From: Actinomycetales bacterium | GTDB lineage: Bacteria > Actinomycetota > Actinomycetes > Mycobacteriales > Micromonosporaceae | Length of the DNA stretch: 64,000 bases | Assembly (NCBI GenBank): GCA_002919305.1 | Contig: PKFB01000033.1 | Span: 124,001-188,000, forward strand | Direction: 5' to 3' | Shown here: positions 44,987-55,013 of the stretch, one piece after another | Position numbering within the stretch: the stretch's first letter is position 1 | Layout of the letters: each line of letters opens with the position of its first letter | The notes under the pieces: generated by a model | The model's input: the letters and a program-made list of their open reading frames with translations, nothing else | What the model was told of the DNA's origin: nothing | Databases searched by the model: none | Program-made: the position numbers and the translations under genes

Positions 44987-45973
44987 TTACCCGACCCCCT
45001 CCCCGGTGGTGGTGACCGTCCCCGCCGAGACGTCATCCAGGGCGAGGCGGATCTCACCGGGTAGTTCCAGAGACTCCGAGCGCAGCGACCCCAGCAGCTG
45101 CCCCACGGTGCGTGCCCCCACCACCGACGACACCACCCCGGGACGGTCCCGTACCCAGCTGAGTGACACCGCGACGGGGGAGACCCCCAACCCGTCGGCG
45201 GCTGTCGCCACGGCCTCCACGATCCCGGCGCTGTGGGGGTCAAGGTACGCGGAGGCGGGCGCGGGATCCGGCGCCAGCGGCGACGCGGCGGCCAGCGCCG
45301 CCCGGGAGTCCGAAGGGGTGCCTCCCCGGTATTTGCCGGTGAGCACTCCCCGCCCCAGGGGGGAGCGGGCCAACACCCCTACCCCGAGAGCGGTGCAGGC
45401 CGGTATCAGCTCGCGCTCGGGGTACCGGCACAACAGGGAGTACTCCGTCTGCACCGAGATCAGCGGGGTGCGCCCTGGCCACGCTGTCTGCCAGGTCGCC
45501 GCCCGGGCCAGATGCCAGGCGGGGACCGCTGACAGCCCCACGTACCGGGCCCGCCCCGAGCTCACCGCGTGATCCGCGGCGGCCAGGGTTTCCTCCACCG
45601 GGGTTCGTGGGTCATAGCCGTGGATCTGCCACAGATCCACATGGTCGGTTCCCAGCCGGGCCAGGGAGGCGTCCAGCGCCGCCAGCAGGTGCCATCGGGA
45701 ACAGTTGGGGCCCGCACCGGGCCGGGCGCCGGACTTGGTGGCCACGATGATGTCGCGTCGCGATACGACACCGTTCAACAACGCCCCGATGATCATCTCG
45801 GCGTCGCCGTCACCGTAGACGTCGGCGGTGTCCACCAGGTCACCCCCGGCGTCCAGAAACGCTTTCAGCTGCGCTGCTGCGTCGTCGGGGTCGGTGTGGA
45901 CCCCCCATGTCATGGTCCCCAGGGCAAGTCGGGAGACCGTCAACCCGCTATGTCCCAAGGCTCGTCGCCGCAT
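44987..45973 (-). CDS. Aldo/keto reductase
   Basis: 328 residues, NADPH-dependent TIM barrel. The catalytic tetrad is seen as D and Y in DTADVYGDG (near residue 50-55), K in ATKSG and H in DLWQIHGYD. C-terminal cofactor loop VVGARTVGQL. ATG 45973 is preferred to one eight codons upstream by homology to the family start (RRRALGHSGLTVSRLALG). Divergent from the LLM oxidoreductase. Substrate unknown. Confidence 0.9.
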   Translation of the reverse strand: MRRRALGHSGLTVSRLALGTMTWGVHTDPDDAAAQLKAFLDAGGDLVDTADVYGDGDAEMIIGALLNGVVSRRDIIVATKSGARPGAGPNCSRWHLLAALDASLARLGTDHVDLWQIHGYDPRTPVEETLAAADHAVSSGRARYVGLSAVPAWHLARAATWQTAWPGRTPLISVQTEYSLLCRYPERELIPACTALGVGVLARSPLGRGVLTGKYRGGTPSDSRAALAAASPLAPDPAPASAYLDPHSAGIVEAVATAADGLGVSPVAVSLSWVRDRPGVVSSVVGARTVGQLLGSLRSESLELPGEIRLALDDVSAGTVTTTGEGVG

Positions 45974-46062
45974 GCCGGCGACGGTACCGCCCGCCATGTC
46001 CCTGCCCGGTACGACCCGCCGGTATCCTGCGGTTCTGTCGGTGTGGGAGGAGAGGTACGCGG

Positions 46063-47124
46063 ATGCGATTGGCGCTCAATTTGGGATACTGGGGCGCTCA
46101 AGATGGCGCTGTGAACGATCCCGCCGACGCTTTGGCGTTGGTGCACCGGGCCGAGCAGCTGGGGTACGCCGCGGTGTGGGTGGCCGAGGCGTACGGCTCG
46201 GATGCCCCCACGATCCTGTCGTGGCTCGCCGCGCAGACCTCCCGCATCCACCTGGGGTCGGCGGTGATGCAGATCCCGGCGCGTACCCCGGCGATGACCG
46301 CCATGACCGCCGCCACGCTGGACCGGCTCTCCGGAGGCCGGTTCCGGCTGGGGCTGGGGGTGTCCGGCCCTCAGGTGTCCGAAGGCTGGCATGGGGTCCG
46401 GTTCGCTCAACCGCTGGAGCGAACCCGGGAGTACGTGGAGATCGTCCGGATGGCCCTGGCGCGGCGGCCGGTCCGTTACGACGGCCGGCACTACCGGCTT
46501 CCGCTGCCGGACGGGCCCGGGCGGACGCTGCGGTTGACGGTGCGCCCACTCCGGGAGCGGATCCCGGTGTACCTGGCCGCGCTCGGCCCCCGCAACTTGC
46601 GGTTGGCCGGGGAGATCGCCGACGGCTGGCTGGCGGTGTTCTTCTCACCTCGGCACGCCGAGGAGTCGCTGGCGTATCTACGGGAAGGTCGCGGCGGCTC
46701 CCTGGAAGGGTTCGACATCGTCCCCACCGTGCCGTTGGTCGTCGGGGATGACCTTGCCCGGTGCGCCGACGCGGTCCGCGGGTATGCGGCGCTGTACATC
46801 GGCGGCATGGGCAGCCGGGAGCAGAACTTCTATCACCGGCTGGCGGTCCGCATGGGGTACGCCGAGGCCGCCGACGCGATTCAGGACGCCTTCCTGGCTC
46901 GTCGGTACGCGGAGGCCGCGGCGGCGGTGCCTGAGGAGTTCATCGACGCGGTGTCTCTGCTGGGCCCCACCGAGCGGATCGCGCAGCGGCTGGCCGAATT
47001 CGCCGCGGCGGGCGTCACCACCTTGGCCGTCACCCCGTTCGCCTCCGACCTGGAGGCCAAACTCGCCGCCTTGGAGGCCGTCGCCAAGGCCGTCGCCCGC
47101 GCTGACCTGCTTGATGAGGCCTGA
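46063..47124 (+). CDS. LLM-class F420-dependent oxidoreductase
   Basis: 353 residues of the luciferase-like monooxygenase fold: MRLALNLGYWG at strand 1, AEQLGYAAVWVAEAYGSDA, ATLDRLSGGRFRLGLGVSGPQV and VYLAALGPRNLRLAGEIADGWL. These are the motifs of F420-dependent relatives of methylene-H4MPT reductase in actinobacteria. RBS GGGAGGAGAGG precedes ATG 46063. The gene is a constant neighbour of uppP and mshC in this phylum. Substrate unknown. Confidence 0.9.
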   Translation: MRLALNLGYWGAQDGAVNDPADALALVHRAEQLGYAAVWVAEAYGSDAPTILSWLAAQTSRIHLGSAVMQIPARTPAMTAMTAATLDRLSGGRFRLGLGVSGPQVSEGWHGVRFAQPLERTREYVEIVRMALARRPVRYDGRHYRLPLPDGPGRTLRLTVRPLRERIPVYLAALGPRNLRLAGEIADGWLAVFFSPRHAEESLAYLREGRGGSLEGFDIVPTVPLVVGDDLARCADAVRGYAALYIGGMGSREQNFYHRLAVRMGYAEAADAIQDAFLARRYAEAAAAVPEEFIDAVSLLGPTERIAQRLAEFAAAGVTTLAVTPFASDLEAKLAALEAVAKAVARADLLDEA

Positions 47125-47562
47125 TTGTCTTGATGAGTCCTGACTGTCCGTGAGCGGCCTCGCCGCCTGGCCGTGAACGGTCAGGCGCCGGCGGTGAGGA
47201 GGGGACCTGACGTTACCCCGCGTGAGGCGGGGCCATAGGGTGTTCGCCGGTACGTATCGGGTCACCGGAGGTTCTCCAGGTCGTAGGCTGCCCGTACCCC
47301 AGCTCACGCCCGCCCTGAGGCGTCACGGGCAGGGTCGGGGGCCGGGAGCCGTCCAGCGGGGCCCGGGTCATGGGGCGAACCGGCCGCGTACGGGCCATCC
47401 GTGGGCCATGCGCGACCGCGTCACGGTACGCGGCCGTCCACACCCGCGGCGGGCCCGTCCCGTGAGCCGTCCGCCCCGGGACCACTGTGGCGTCCACCGC
47501 GGTCGCCACAGGCGTACCACGTCCTTGTCCGTCTGGGTCCGGGAAGGTTGAGTGGGGAAGTA
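47125..47562. other. Gap upstream of uppP
   Basis: About 440 GC-rich bases with no open frame that looks coding and no strong hairpin or repeat noticed. Confidence 0.4.
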
Positions 47563-48390
47563 GTGGAGATCTGGGAAGCGGTGATCCTCGGGATCGTGGA
47601 GGGGATCACCGAGTTCCTGCCGGTGTCTTCAACCGGGCACCTGACGGTGACCGAGAAGTTGCTGGGCCTGCCGGTCGACGATCCCGCCATCACCGCGTTC
47701 ACCGTGGTGATCCAGATCGGGGCGATCGCCGCCGTGCTCTTTTATTTCTGGTCCGACATCGCACGGATCACGGTCGCATGGTTCCGCGGTCTGTTCCGCC
47801 GTGAGTACCGGGACGACTACGACTACCGCTTCGGGTGGTACGTCATCGCCGGGTCGATCCCCATCGGAATCGTGGGTCTCCTCGGTGAGGGTCTGATCAC
47901 CGGGCCGCTGCGCAGCCTGTGGTTCGTGGCCGGCGCGTTGATCGTGTGGAGCGGGGTGATGATCTTCGCGGAGCGGGCCGCCACCCACCAACGCGGAGAG
48001 AAGGAACTCACCCTCACCGACACCGTCATCATCGGCCTGGCCCAGTGCCTGGCGCTGATCCCGGGGGTGTCCCGCTCCGGGGCCACCATCTCGATGGGTC
48101 TGCTTCGCGACCTGGACCGGGTCACGGCCACCCGGCTGTCGTTCTTCCTGTCGATCCCGGCGTTGACCGCGGCGGGACTGTACCAGCTGCCTGAGGCCCT
48201 CAACGGATCGCTGGAGCTCACCTCCCTGATCGTGGGCACGGTGGTGAGCTTCATCGTCGCGTACGCCTCGGTCGCGTGGCTGCTGAAGTTCGTGGCGCGG
48301 CACAGCATCGTCACGTTCGTGTGGTACCGCGTCATTCTCGGACTGGTGCTGATGGTTCTGCTGGCCACCGGCGTCATCAGCGCCACGTAA
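47563..48390 (+). CDS. uppP: Undecaprenyl-diphosphate phosphatase
   Basis: An integral membrane enzyme that recycles the undecaprenyl carrier for peptidoglycan synthesis and confers bacitracin tolerance. 275 residues with about eight helices. The two signature motifs EGITEFLPVSSTGH (residues 11-24) and PGVSRSGATI (near 167) carry the catalytic Glu, Ser, His and Arg. Start is uncertain: GTG 47563 gives the family-like beginning VEIWEAVILG; TTG 47548 is an alternative. Confidence 0.95.
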   Translation: MEIWEAVILGIVEGITEFLPVSSTGHLTVTEKLLGLPVDDPAITAFTVVIQIGAIAAVLFYFWSDIARITVAWFRGLFRREYRDDYDYRFGWYVIAGSIPIGIVGLLGEGLITGPLRSLWFVAGALIVWSGVMIFAERAATHQRGEKELTLTDTVIIGLAQCLALIPGVSRSGATISMGLLRDLDRVTATRLSFFLSIPALTAAGLYQLPEALNGSLELTSLIVGTVVSFIVAYASVAWLLKFVARHSIVTFVWYRVILGLVLMVLLATGVISAT

Positions 48391-48397
48391 GACACCA

Positions 48398-48454
48398 CCG
48401 CCCGCCACCCGACACCGCATCCGTTCAACGCGGACGGGTGACGGTGGCGGGCGG
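48398..48454 (+). terminator. 12-bp hairpin after uppP
   Basis: CCGCCCGCCACC (48398-48409) and GGTGGCGGGCGG (48443-48454), with a smaller stem inside the loop, directly after the uppP stop. Confidence 0.6.
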
Positions 48455-48482
48455 CCCCACCCAAAAGCCGTAGGGTTGCGCC

Positions 48483-49274
48483 GTGGCTACTGTCATTCTG
48501 CTGCGCCACGGGCGCACCACCTCCAACGCGTCAGGCATCCTCGCGGGCTGGACCCCCGGTGTTGGCCTGGACGACACCGGACGCGCGCAAGCCACCGCGG
48601 TGGGGCAACGCCTCGCTCACCTCCCCCTCGCCGCGGTGGTCACCAGCCCGCTGCAACGCTGCCGTGAAACCGTGGCCGAGGTGCTCGCCGCTCGCCGGGC
48701 GCACCTTGAGCGGCAGGCAGCGACCTCCAGCGCACGCGCCACCCGCCGGCGTCGCACCACAACCCCGGAACCTCCCGCCATACCCGAACCGGTCGACGAC
48801 GAACGCCTCGCCGAATGCCGGTACGGGGACTGGCAGGGGCAGCCGCTGTCCAAGCTCGCCAAGGATCCGCTGTGGACGGTGGTGCAGCAGCACCCGTCGG
48901 CGGCGGTGTTCCCGGGGCCGGATGGGGAGCCGTTAGCCGCCACCGCGGCCCGGGCGGTCGCCGCGATCCGGGACTGGGACGCCCGCATCACCGCGCAGTA
49001 CGGCGCCCACGCGGTGTGGCTGGCCTGCAGCCACGGGGACGTCATCAAAGCGATCGTGGCCGACGCGTTGGGTATGCACCTGGACCTGTTTCAACGGATC
49101 GTGATCGACCCCTGTTCCCTGTCGATCATCCGCTACACCCCTACCCGGCCCTTCCTGCTGCGACTCAACGACACCGGCGGCGAGGTGCCGGCCCCGGAGC
49201 CACCCCGCAAACAGCGGCGTGGCGCGCGTACCCCCTCCTCTGATGCCGTGGTGGGCGGCGGCGCTGGAACCTGA
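48483..49274 (+). CDS. Histidine phosphatase family protein (MSMEG_4193 type)
   Basis: 263 residues, GTG start. The phosphoglycerate-mutase-like core begins LLRHGRTTSNASGILAGW (catalytic RHG), has SPLQRCRETV with the second Arg, CRYGDWQG, and SHGDVIKAIVAD with the second His. An Arg/Thr/Pro-rich insertion lies at about residues 75-105 and a basic tail follows residue 240. It is the MSMEG_4193-type member that in actinobacteria precedes DUF3090 and mshC. Substrate unproven. Confidence 0.9.
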   Translation: MATVILLRHGRTTSNASGILAGWTPGVGLDDTGRAQATAVGQRLAHLPLAAVVTSPLQRCRETVAEVLAARRAHLERQAATSSARATRRRRTTTPEPPAIPEPVDDERLAECRYGDWQGQPLSKLAKDPLWTVVQQHPSAAVFPGPDGEPLAATAARAVAAIRDWDARITAQYGAHAVWLACSHGDVIKAIVADALGMHLDLFQRIVIDPCSLSIIRYTPTRPFLLRLNDTGGEVPAPEPPRKQRRGARTPSSDAVVGGGAGT

Positions 49275-49556
49275 ACCAGCAAACCCGCAGGTGAGCCGCT
49301 TTCTTCGAGCCTTCCTCGAGCGTTCTTCGAGGAGTTTTCAACAAAGGGACATCACCGTCGAAAGGCGCGTCGGATGCGGACACTGGCGGGCCATCGACGG
49401 GATACGGAATCATGGAGGGGCATGAGCAGGATTTCAGGGCGGGAGTCGCCGTGGAGCATCATGACGGCTTCGTCCACAGAACGCGGTGATGCGCCATCGC
49501 GTAGATCACGTCCTGCTCTCTCGGCAATCCCATCTCATGCGGTCTAGGGTCGGAGC

Positions 49557-50114
49557 ATGCCTCGCCAGGTGTACGACTTTGAGCCTCCCGAGCGTTTCGT
49601 GGCCGGCACCGTCGGCCCGCCCGGAGAGCGCACGTTTTTCCTTCAAGCACGCGGCGGCGGCCGACTGGTCAGCGTGGTGTTGGAGAAGGTTCAGGTCTCC
49701 CTGCTGGCCGACAAGCTGGAGGAGCTGCTCACCGAAGCTGCCAACCGCTTCGGCGTGGAGGTGCCCCCGGTAACGCCTGAACTGATCGACAACGACCCAC
49801 TGGACACTCCGCTGGATGAAGAGTTCCGGGTGGGGACACTCGGGTTGGCGTGGGACCCCGAATCCCAAACGGTGATCATCGAGGCGATCGCGGCCTCCGA
49901 CCGGATCATCGATCCCGAGGAGGACACCCTCGATGAGATCGACGATGAGGACCTGGACCGGCTCCGGGTACGCCTGACGCCCCGTCAAACCCGGGCCTTC
50001 ATCGACCGAGCCCGGCGGGTGCTCTCCGCAGGGCGTCCGCCCTGCCCCCTGTGCGGGCTCCCTCTGGATCCACGCGGGCATCTGTGCCCTCGACACAACG
50101 GGTACCGGCGGTAG
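49557..50114 (+). CDS. DUF3090 family protein
   Basis: 185 residues: VYDFEPPERFVAGTVGPPGERTFFLQA at the start, an acidic middle (PEEDTLDEIDDEDLDRL) and a C-terminal zinc-ribbon-like CPLCGLPLDPRGHLCPRHNG. This is the conserved actinobacterial DUF3090 protein always found next to the SCO1664-like gene, which starts 4 bp downstream. Function unknown; the pair may act together. The 282 bp before it hold nothing I can name. Confidence 0.9.
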   Translation: MPRQVYDFEPPERFVAGTVGPPGERTFFLQARGGGRLVSVVLEKVQVSLLADKLEELLTEAANRFGVEVPPVTPELIDNDPLDTPLDEEFRVGTLGLAWDPESQTVIIEAIAASDRIIDPEEDTLDEIDDEDLDRLRVRLTPRQTRAFIDRARRVLSAGRPPCPLCGLPLDPRGHLCPRHNGYRR

Positions 50115-50117
50115 CAG

Positions 50118-50936
50118 GTGACCGACCCTGTCATTGGTGTGGAATCCCTCGACGAACAGGACGCCCTGGCTTTACTCACCAATGGTGAGATGGAGCTGGA
50201 AGGGCTCCTGGTCAACGCCTCCAACACCACTATCCGCGCGGTCGTGACCTATGAAGGAGTCAGCGCGCGGTGCGTCTACAAGCCCGTGGAGGGGGAGCGT
50301 CCGCTGTGGGACTTCCCTGACGGCACGCTCGCGGGGCGGGAAGTCTCCGCGTACCTGGTCTCCCAGGCCGCGGGGCTCGGGCTGGTGCCACCCACCGTGA
50401 TGCGGGAGGGACCGCTCGGGCCAGGCGCGTGCCAGCTGTGGATCGAGGAGGACACCGAGGCCGAACCCCTAGTGGGGTTCGTCACCGCCGGAACGACCCC
50501 TGACGGCTGGTGCCGGGTCGCGACGGCCCGCGGTCCCCGTGGACGCATGGTCCTCGCCCACGCCGATGACCCCCGCCTGGTGCGGATGTGCATCTTCGAC
50601 GCGGTGATCAACAACGCTGACCGGAAAGGGGGACACCTCCTTCGCGGGGTCGGCGACACCGTCTACGGCGTCGACCACGGTATTTGCTTTCACGCCGAGA
50701 ACAAGCTCCGCACGGTGTTGTGGGGGTGGGCCGGCTCGCCCCTGAATGAGCCGGCGCAGGAGACGCTGGCGGCGTTGCGGGAAGCGATGAACGGGGGTCT
50801 GCGCTCCCGACTCGCCGCCTATCTGACCCGTCACGAGATCCGGGCGATGGAGCAGCGCCTGGAGAGGCTGAGCCGCTCTAACCGCTTCCCCCAGCCGAAC
50901 GGGGACTGGCCCGCCCTGCCGTGGCCACCAATCTGA
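50118..50936 (+). CDS. SCO1664-family PI3/4-kinase-like protein
   Basis: 272 residues from GTG 50118. It has kinase-like motifs: CVYKP (candidate ATP-binding Lys, near residue 55), [15 protein letters not shown] (catalytic loop with D and N) and VDHGICFH (metal-binding D). These resemble the PI3/PI4-kinase/HipA-type fold. It is coupled with DUF3090 and followed by mshC, a conserved order in actinobacteria. Substrate unknown. Confidence 0.88.
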   Translation: MTDPVIGVESLDEQDALALLTNGEMELEGLLVNASNTTIRAVVTYEGVSARCVYKPVEGERPLWDFPDGTLAGREVSAYLVSQAAGLGLVPPTVMREGPLGPGACQLWIEEDTEAEPLVGFVTAGTTPDGWCRVATARGPRGRMVLAHADDPRLVRMCIFDAVINNADRKGGHLLRGVGDTVYGVDHGICFHAENKLRTVLWGWAGSPLNEPAQETLAALREAMNGGLRSRLAAYLTRHEIRAMEQRLERLSRSNRFPQPNGDWPALPWPPI

Positions 50937-51048
50937 CAGATTGGGGTCTGACGGATGGGGGAGTGCGGCTTTAAGGCACGCGGACCGGATGACCAGGCGT
51001 AACACGGCTCATAGCTCCTTGAGGGATCCGCTGGGTACGCTTCGTCGC

Positions 51049-52320
51049 ATGGAGTCCTGGGCCGCCCCTGACAGCATTCCTGCTCTGCCGCCGATCGACC
51101 CGCAGGCTGTGCCGCTACGGCTGTACGACACCGCTACCAAGGCCCCGCGTGAGGTGGAGATACCTGCAGGGGCGACTGCCACGATGTACGTCTGCGGTAT
51201 CACCCCCTATGACGCCGCCCACATGGGGCACGCCGCCACGATGATCGCCTTCGACCTGGTGGTCCGGCAGTGGCGGGACCGCGGAATCCCCGTGCGGTAT
51301 GTCCAGAACGTCACCGACATCGACGATCCTCTGCTGGAACGCGCCGCCCGCGACGGCGAGGACTGGGTGGTGCTCGGCATGCGCGAGACCGCGCTGTTCC
51401 GGGAGGACATGCACGCGCTGCGGGTGATACCGCCCGACCACTACGTCGGCGCGGTGGAATCGATTCCCGCGATCGTGAGCCTCATCGAGCGGCTGCTGGA
51501 GTCTGGGGCCGCCTACCGGCTGGAGGACGGCAGCGGGGACATCTACTTCGATGTGGCGGCGGCGCCGCGGTTCGGGTACGAGTCCGGCTACGACCGCGAC
51601 ACCATGCTCGCCTTGTTCGCCGAACGCGGCGGTGACCCCGAGCGGGAAGGGAAACGGGACCGGCTCGACCCTCTGCTGTGGCGGGGAGCGCGCCCGGACG
51701 AACCAGCCTGGCCCTCCGCCCTGGGACCGGGACGCCCCGGCTGGCACATCGAGTGCGCCGCGATCGCGATGGGGTTCTTAGGGGACCAGATCGACGTGCA
51801 GGGCGGCGGCAACGACCTGATCTTCCCGCACCATGAGATGTCCGCCGCGCACGCTGAGACGCTCACCCACTGTCACCCGTTCGCCCGGACATATGTGCAC
51901 GCCGGCATGATCGGGCTGGACGGCGAGAAGATGTCCAAGAGCAAGGGCAACCTGGTCTTCGTCTCCCGGTTACGCGGTGACAAGGTCGACCCGGCCGCCA
52001 TCCGACTGGCGTTGCTGGCCGGTCACTACCGCGCCGACCGGGAGTGGACCGAGGAGCTGCTCAAGGCCGGTCAGGAGCGGCTGGCCCGGTGGCGGGAGGC
52101 GGTACGCCGCCCCGCCGGTCCGTCCGGGGCCGTGGTGCTGGCGCGGCTGCGGGAGCGGCTCGCCGACGATCTGGACACCGTGGGGGCGCTCGCGGCCGTC
52201 GACGCCTGGGCGAGCGAAACCCTCGCCGGCGGTGGGCGGGACGAGACCGCGCCGTCCCTGGTCAGCGACGCCGTGGATGCCCTGCTGGGCGTACCCCTGC
52301 GGGTGTCCGACTCCGCCTGA
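51049..52320 (+). CDS. mshC: Mycothiol ligase MshC
   Basis: Cysteine:1D-myo-inosityl 2-amino-2-deoxy-alpha-D-glucopyranoside ligase, the third committed step of mycothiol synthesis. 423 residues, class I cysteinyl-tRNA synthetase fold without the anticodon domain: [15 protein letters not shown] (HIGH region with zinc Cys), HIECAAIA and FPHHEMSAA (further zinc ligands), and EKMSKSKGN (KMSKS). Length and context distinguish it from CysS. ATG 51049 fits the family N-terminus (MESWAAP). Confidence 0.96.
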   Translation: MESWAAPDSIPALPPIDPQAVPLRLYDTATKAPREVEIPAGATATMYVCGITPYDAAHMGHAATMIAFDLVVRQWRDRGIPVRYVQNVTDIDDPLLERAARDGEDWVVLGMRETALFREDMHALRVIPPDHYVGAVESIPAIVSLIERLLESGAAYRLEDGSGDIYFDVAAAPRFGYESGYDRDTMLALFAERGGDPEREGKRDRLDPLLWRGARPDEPAWPSALGPGRPGWHIECAAIAMGFLGDQIDVQGGGNDLIFPHHEMSAAHAETLTHCHPFARTYVHAGMIGLDGEKMSKSKGNLVFVSRLRGDKVDPAAIRLALLAGHYRADREWTEELLKAGQERLARWREAVRRPAGPSGAVVLARLRERLADDLDTVGALAAVDAWASETLAGGGRDETAPSLVSDAVDALLGVPLRVSDSA

Positions 52321-52340
52321 ACGGCCCGGGAGCCTGACCG

Positions 52341-52787
52341 ATGACAACACCGACGGCGGTACCGATGGCGACATCGACGGCGACGATGCGGATCGGGGAG
52401 CTGGCGGCGCGCACCGGGGTCAGTCAGCGGCTGTTGCGCTACTACGAGCAGCAAGGGCTGCTGACGCCCGCGCGTACCCCCGCCGGTTACCGGATCTACG
52501 ACGAGGCGTCGGTGGTGACCGTACGCCAGATCCGGGCCCTGTTGGCCGCCGGCCTGACCACGCAGGTCATTCGTCGGATTCTGCCGTGTGCCGTGGGCGC
52601 CGAACCCAAACTGCAGCCCTGCGACGACCTGCTGGCCACGCTCCGGGCCAAACTGCGCTCCCTGGATGAGCAGATGGCGGCGCTGCGTGAAACCCGCCAG
52701 ATCCTGGCACAGATCGTGGCCGCCACCGATGCTTCCTACGCGTCCTGCCCCGCCCCGCCGGCGCCGGTGGCGCGGCGCGCCTCCTGA
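52341..52787 (+). CDS. MerR-family regulator
   Basis: 148 residues. Winged HTH MRIGELAARTGVSQRLLRYYEQQGLLTPARTPAGYRIYDE starts at residue 16, followed by a coiled-coil (LRAKLRSLDEQMAALRETRQIL). Two Cys residues in the effector region (LPCAVG, LQPCDD) could sense metal or redox. 20 bp after mshC, same strand, so perhaps cotranscribed. Confidence 0.9.
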   Translation: MTTPTAVPMATSTATMRIGELAARTGVSQRLLRYYEQQGLLTPARTPAGYRIYDEASVVTVRQIRALLAAGLTTQVIRRILPCAVGAEPKLQPCDDLLATLRAKLRSLDEQMAALRETRQILAQIVAATDASYASCPAPPAPVARRAS

Positions 52788-52831
52788 CCGGCGACGGCAG
52801 GACGCGGCGCCCGGGGCGGTGTCCTGGCCGG

Positions 52832-53644
52832 TCAGGCGAACGCCGCTTCTCCGGGGGTGGGAGGTGCGGTGCCGGGCCTGGTACCGGGTACCTGATAGCG
52901 GTCTGTCAGGACGGTGGCGGGTCCTGGCCAGCTGGCCTGGGTGACCTCGATGGTGCGGCGGTTGGTGTCCCGCGCGATGTGCAGCAGCGTCAGCACGGGT
53001 GTGTCGGCGCGGATCCGCAGCAGCGTCGCCTCCTCCCGGGTGGCCAGCCGGGCGCTGAGCTGATCTTCGACATCGGCGTACACCCGTCCGGTGTGCTCCT
53101 CGATCTCCTGATACAGCGGCCGCCGCAGCGGCAGGTTCTCCGCCAAGGCCGTCCCGGCCACATCCGCCGGCAGCAGCCAGTTGGCGCCCACCTCAACCGG
53201 CGTGTCCGGGTCAAGGATCAGATAGCGGCGCACAAACAGCTCTTTCTGCCCGCTGAAAGCCCGGGAGACCTCCTCCGGCGGTGTGTCCAGACCGGAGAAC
53301 AGCACCTGGACCCGGTACCGCGTCGGCAAGTCGGCGTGGTAGCCGCGTACCGGCCCGTACCGGCCCCGGGACAGGCGGCTGAGCCGGCGGCGGCTGCCAC
53401 GGACGAAGGTGCCCGCCCCTGGGCGGGTCAGTACCAGTCCTTCGATGCGCAACTCGTCGATGGCGCGCTGCGCGGTCTGGCGGGCCACCCCATACCGCTG
53501 GGCGATGGCGGGGATGGAGGGGAGGCGCTCCCCGGGCTGGTACTCCCCGTTTCGGATCAGCTGCCGGAGGTGGGCCGCGATCTGGCGGCTCGGCGCTTCG
53601 GTGTCGCCGGGATTCACGCTCATATCGCCGGGATTCAGGGTCAT
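52832..53644 (-). CDS. GntR/UTRA-family regulator
   Basis: 270 residues: GntR HTH at about 20-85 (IAAHLRQLIRNGEYQPGERLPSIPAIAQRYGVARQTAQRAIDEL) and a UTRA ligand domain at about 105-250. The start at 53644 is supported by GAGGAAGG; the first codons contain a 13-bp direct repeat (TCGCCGGGATTCA on the plus strand), which gives NPGDMSVNPGD. A CCTAG...CCTAGG element at 53694-53707 upstream is a possible autoregulatory site. Confidence 0.9.
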   Translation of the reverse strand: MTLNPGDMSVNPGDTEAPSRQIAAHLRQLIRNGEYQPGERLPSIPAIAQRYGVARQTAQRAIDELRIEGLVLTRPGAGTFVRGSRRRLSRLSRGRYGPVRGYHADLPTRYRVQVLFSGLDTPPEEVSRAFSGQKELFVRRYLILDPDTPVEVGANWLLPADVAGTALAENLPLRRPLYQEIEEHTGRVYADVEDQLSARLATREEATLLRIRADTPVLTLLHIARDTNRRTIEVTQASWPGPATVLTDRYQVPGTRPGTAPPTPGEAAFA

Positions 53645-53875
53645 CGCGCTGGCCTTCCTCGCCTACCTTGTGTCCGCTCGGTGTTTCATAAAGCCTAGCT
53701 TCCTAGGATGAAGTATGGGGTGTGCAACACGCCTCACACCTGATAACAGGACGCAGGCGACGAGGACATACCGATCACAAGGCGACTGATCGACCCGAAA
53801 ACCGGCGTCGCGACAAGGGGTAGCCAAACGACGCGTGTTGAGCCGTCCGCCGGATGAATACAGAGCCGAATACAC

Positions 53876-53903
53876 AAAGGCCCCGGGCGTCCCCGGGGCC
53901 TTT
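53876..53903 (-). terminator. 12-bp GC-rich terminator
   Basis: AAAGGCCCCGGG / CCCGGGGCCTTT with a 4-nt loop, 39 bp past the PAC2 stop on the minus strand. The rest of the 53645-53941 gap is the GntR promoter side and shows no gene. Confidence 0.8.
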
Positions 53904-53941
53904 GGCGGCTGCGACAGCGCGCAGATGGGCAGCGGGGGAGA

Positions 53942-54814
53942 TCAGGAGGTGGAGGATCCCCCGGTGGCGCCGCCGCCTCCGCGTCGCCGCAGGTACTTTT
54001 CGAACTCGTGGGCGATGTCGTCCCCGGAGGTGGCCTGCAGTCCCACTTCGTCGGTGCGTTGCTCCAAGGCCCGGATGTACTCGCCGATCTCCGCGTCCTG
54101 CTTGGTCAGCGCGTCCACCCGCTCCTCCCACTCGGCGGCCTCCTCCGCCAAGTCGCCGGTCGGCACCGGTAGGTCCAGCGCTTCCTCCACCCGGTGCAGC
54201 AGCGCCAGGGTGGCCTTGGGGCAGGGAGGTTCGGAGGCATAGTGCGGTACGTGGACCCAGAACGACACCACGGACAACTCAGCCCGTATGCACGCTTCGT
54301 GCAACACCCCGACGATTCCGGTGGGGCCCTCGTAGCGGGAGCCGACCAGGTTGAGCCGTCGGGCTGTCTCGGGGTCAGAGGCCGAACCGCTCACTGGCAG
54401 CGGACGGGTGTAGGGCACGTCGGCGAGCAACGCGCCCAACAGCACCACCCGGTCCACCTCCAAGCTGTGACACAGCTCCAAGATGTCCTCAGTGAAGGCG
54501 CGCCAGTGGATGTTGGGCTCGATCCCCCGGATGAGCACTACGTCACGGCTGGCACCTTCGGGCCGACACACCGACAGCCTGGTGGTACGCCAGTGGATCT
54601 GCCGGCTGACCCCGTCGGTGATCGACACCAGTGGTCGGGTCACCTGGTAGTCGTAGTACTTGTCGGGGTCCAGCTCGGCTACCTGCCGTGCGTTCCAGGA
54701 CAGCTCCAAGTGCTCGACCGTGCCGGACGCGGCGTCGGCTGCGTCATTCCATCCTTCGAACGCAGCCACCGCCACTGGATCGGTCAGTACGGGCAGGCCG
54801 TCGAACTCAGTCAC
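53942..54814 (-). CDS. PAC2 family protein
   Basis: 290 residues from GTG 54814. PAC2 (proteasome-assembling-chaperone-like) fold: VAAFEGWNDAADAAS, VVLIRGIEPNIHWRAFTE, VDRVVLLGALLADVPYTRPLPV and HVPHYASEPPCPKATLALL. The tail is acidic then Arg/Gly-rich. In actinobacteria this gene lies beside metH or mshC; in proteasome-bearing members a chaperone role is proposed, otherwise unknown. Divergent from metH. Confidence 0.9.
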   Translation of the reverse strand: MTEFDGLPVLTDPVAVAAFEGWNDAADAASGTVEHLELSWNARQVAELDPDKYYDYQVTRPLVSITDGVSRQIHWRTTRLSVCRPEGASRDVVLIRGIEPNIHWRAFTEDILELCHSLEVDRVVLLGALLADVPYTRPLPVSGSASDPETARRLNLVGSRYEGPTGIVGVLHEACIRAELSVVSFWVHVPHYASEPPCPKATLALLHRVEEALDLPVPTGDLAEEAAEWEERVDALTKQDAEIGEYIRALEQRTDEVGLQATSGDDIAHEFEKYLRRRGGGGATGGSSTS

Positions 54815-55013
54815 CTGATTAGCCTACGGCTCCGGTATCCCAGGTACCGAATGACCGGCCCGTTCGACGCGATCCCGTTGTGTCGGGTACGCGCTGGGGC
54901 AGGTGTCCGGTGGGCGGGGCGCAACTCGGGCACGCATCGAGAACTGGTTGTGTCCTGCTCAAGCGGTGACAGGCGCCACGCCGCTTGGATCTTATGAACG
55001 CTAGCCTGAATGG

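Noticed and set aside
54815..55013. Cobalamin or SAM riboswitch before metH
   Set aside because: Only about 200 bp, shared with the divergent PAC2 promoter, and no known riboswitch core was seen.
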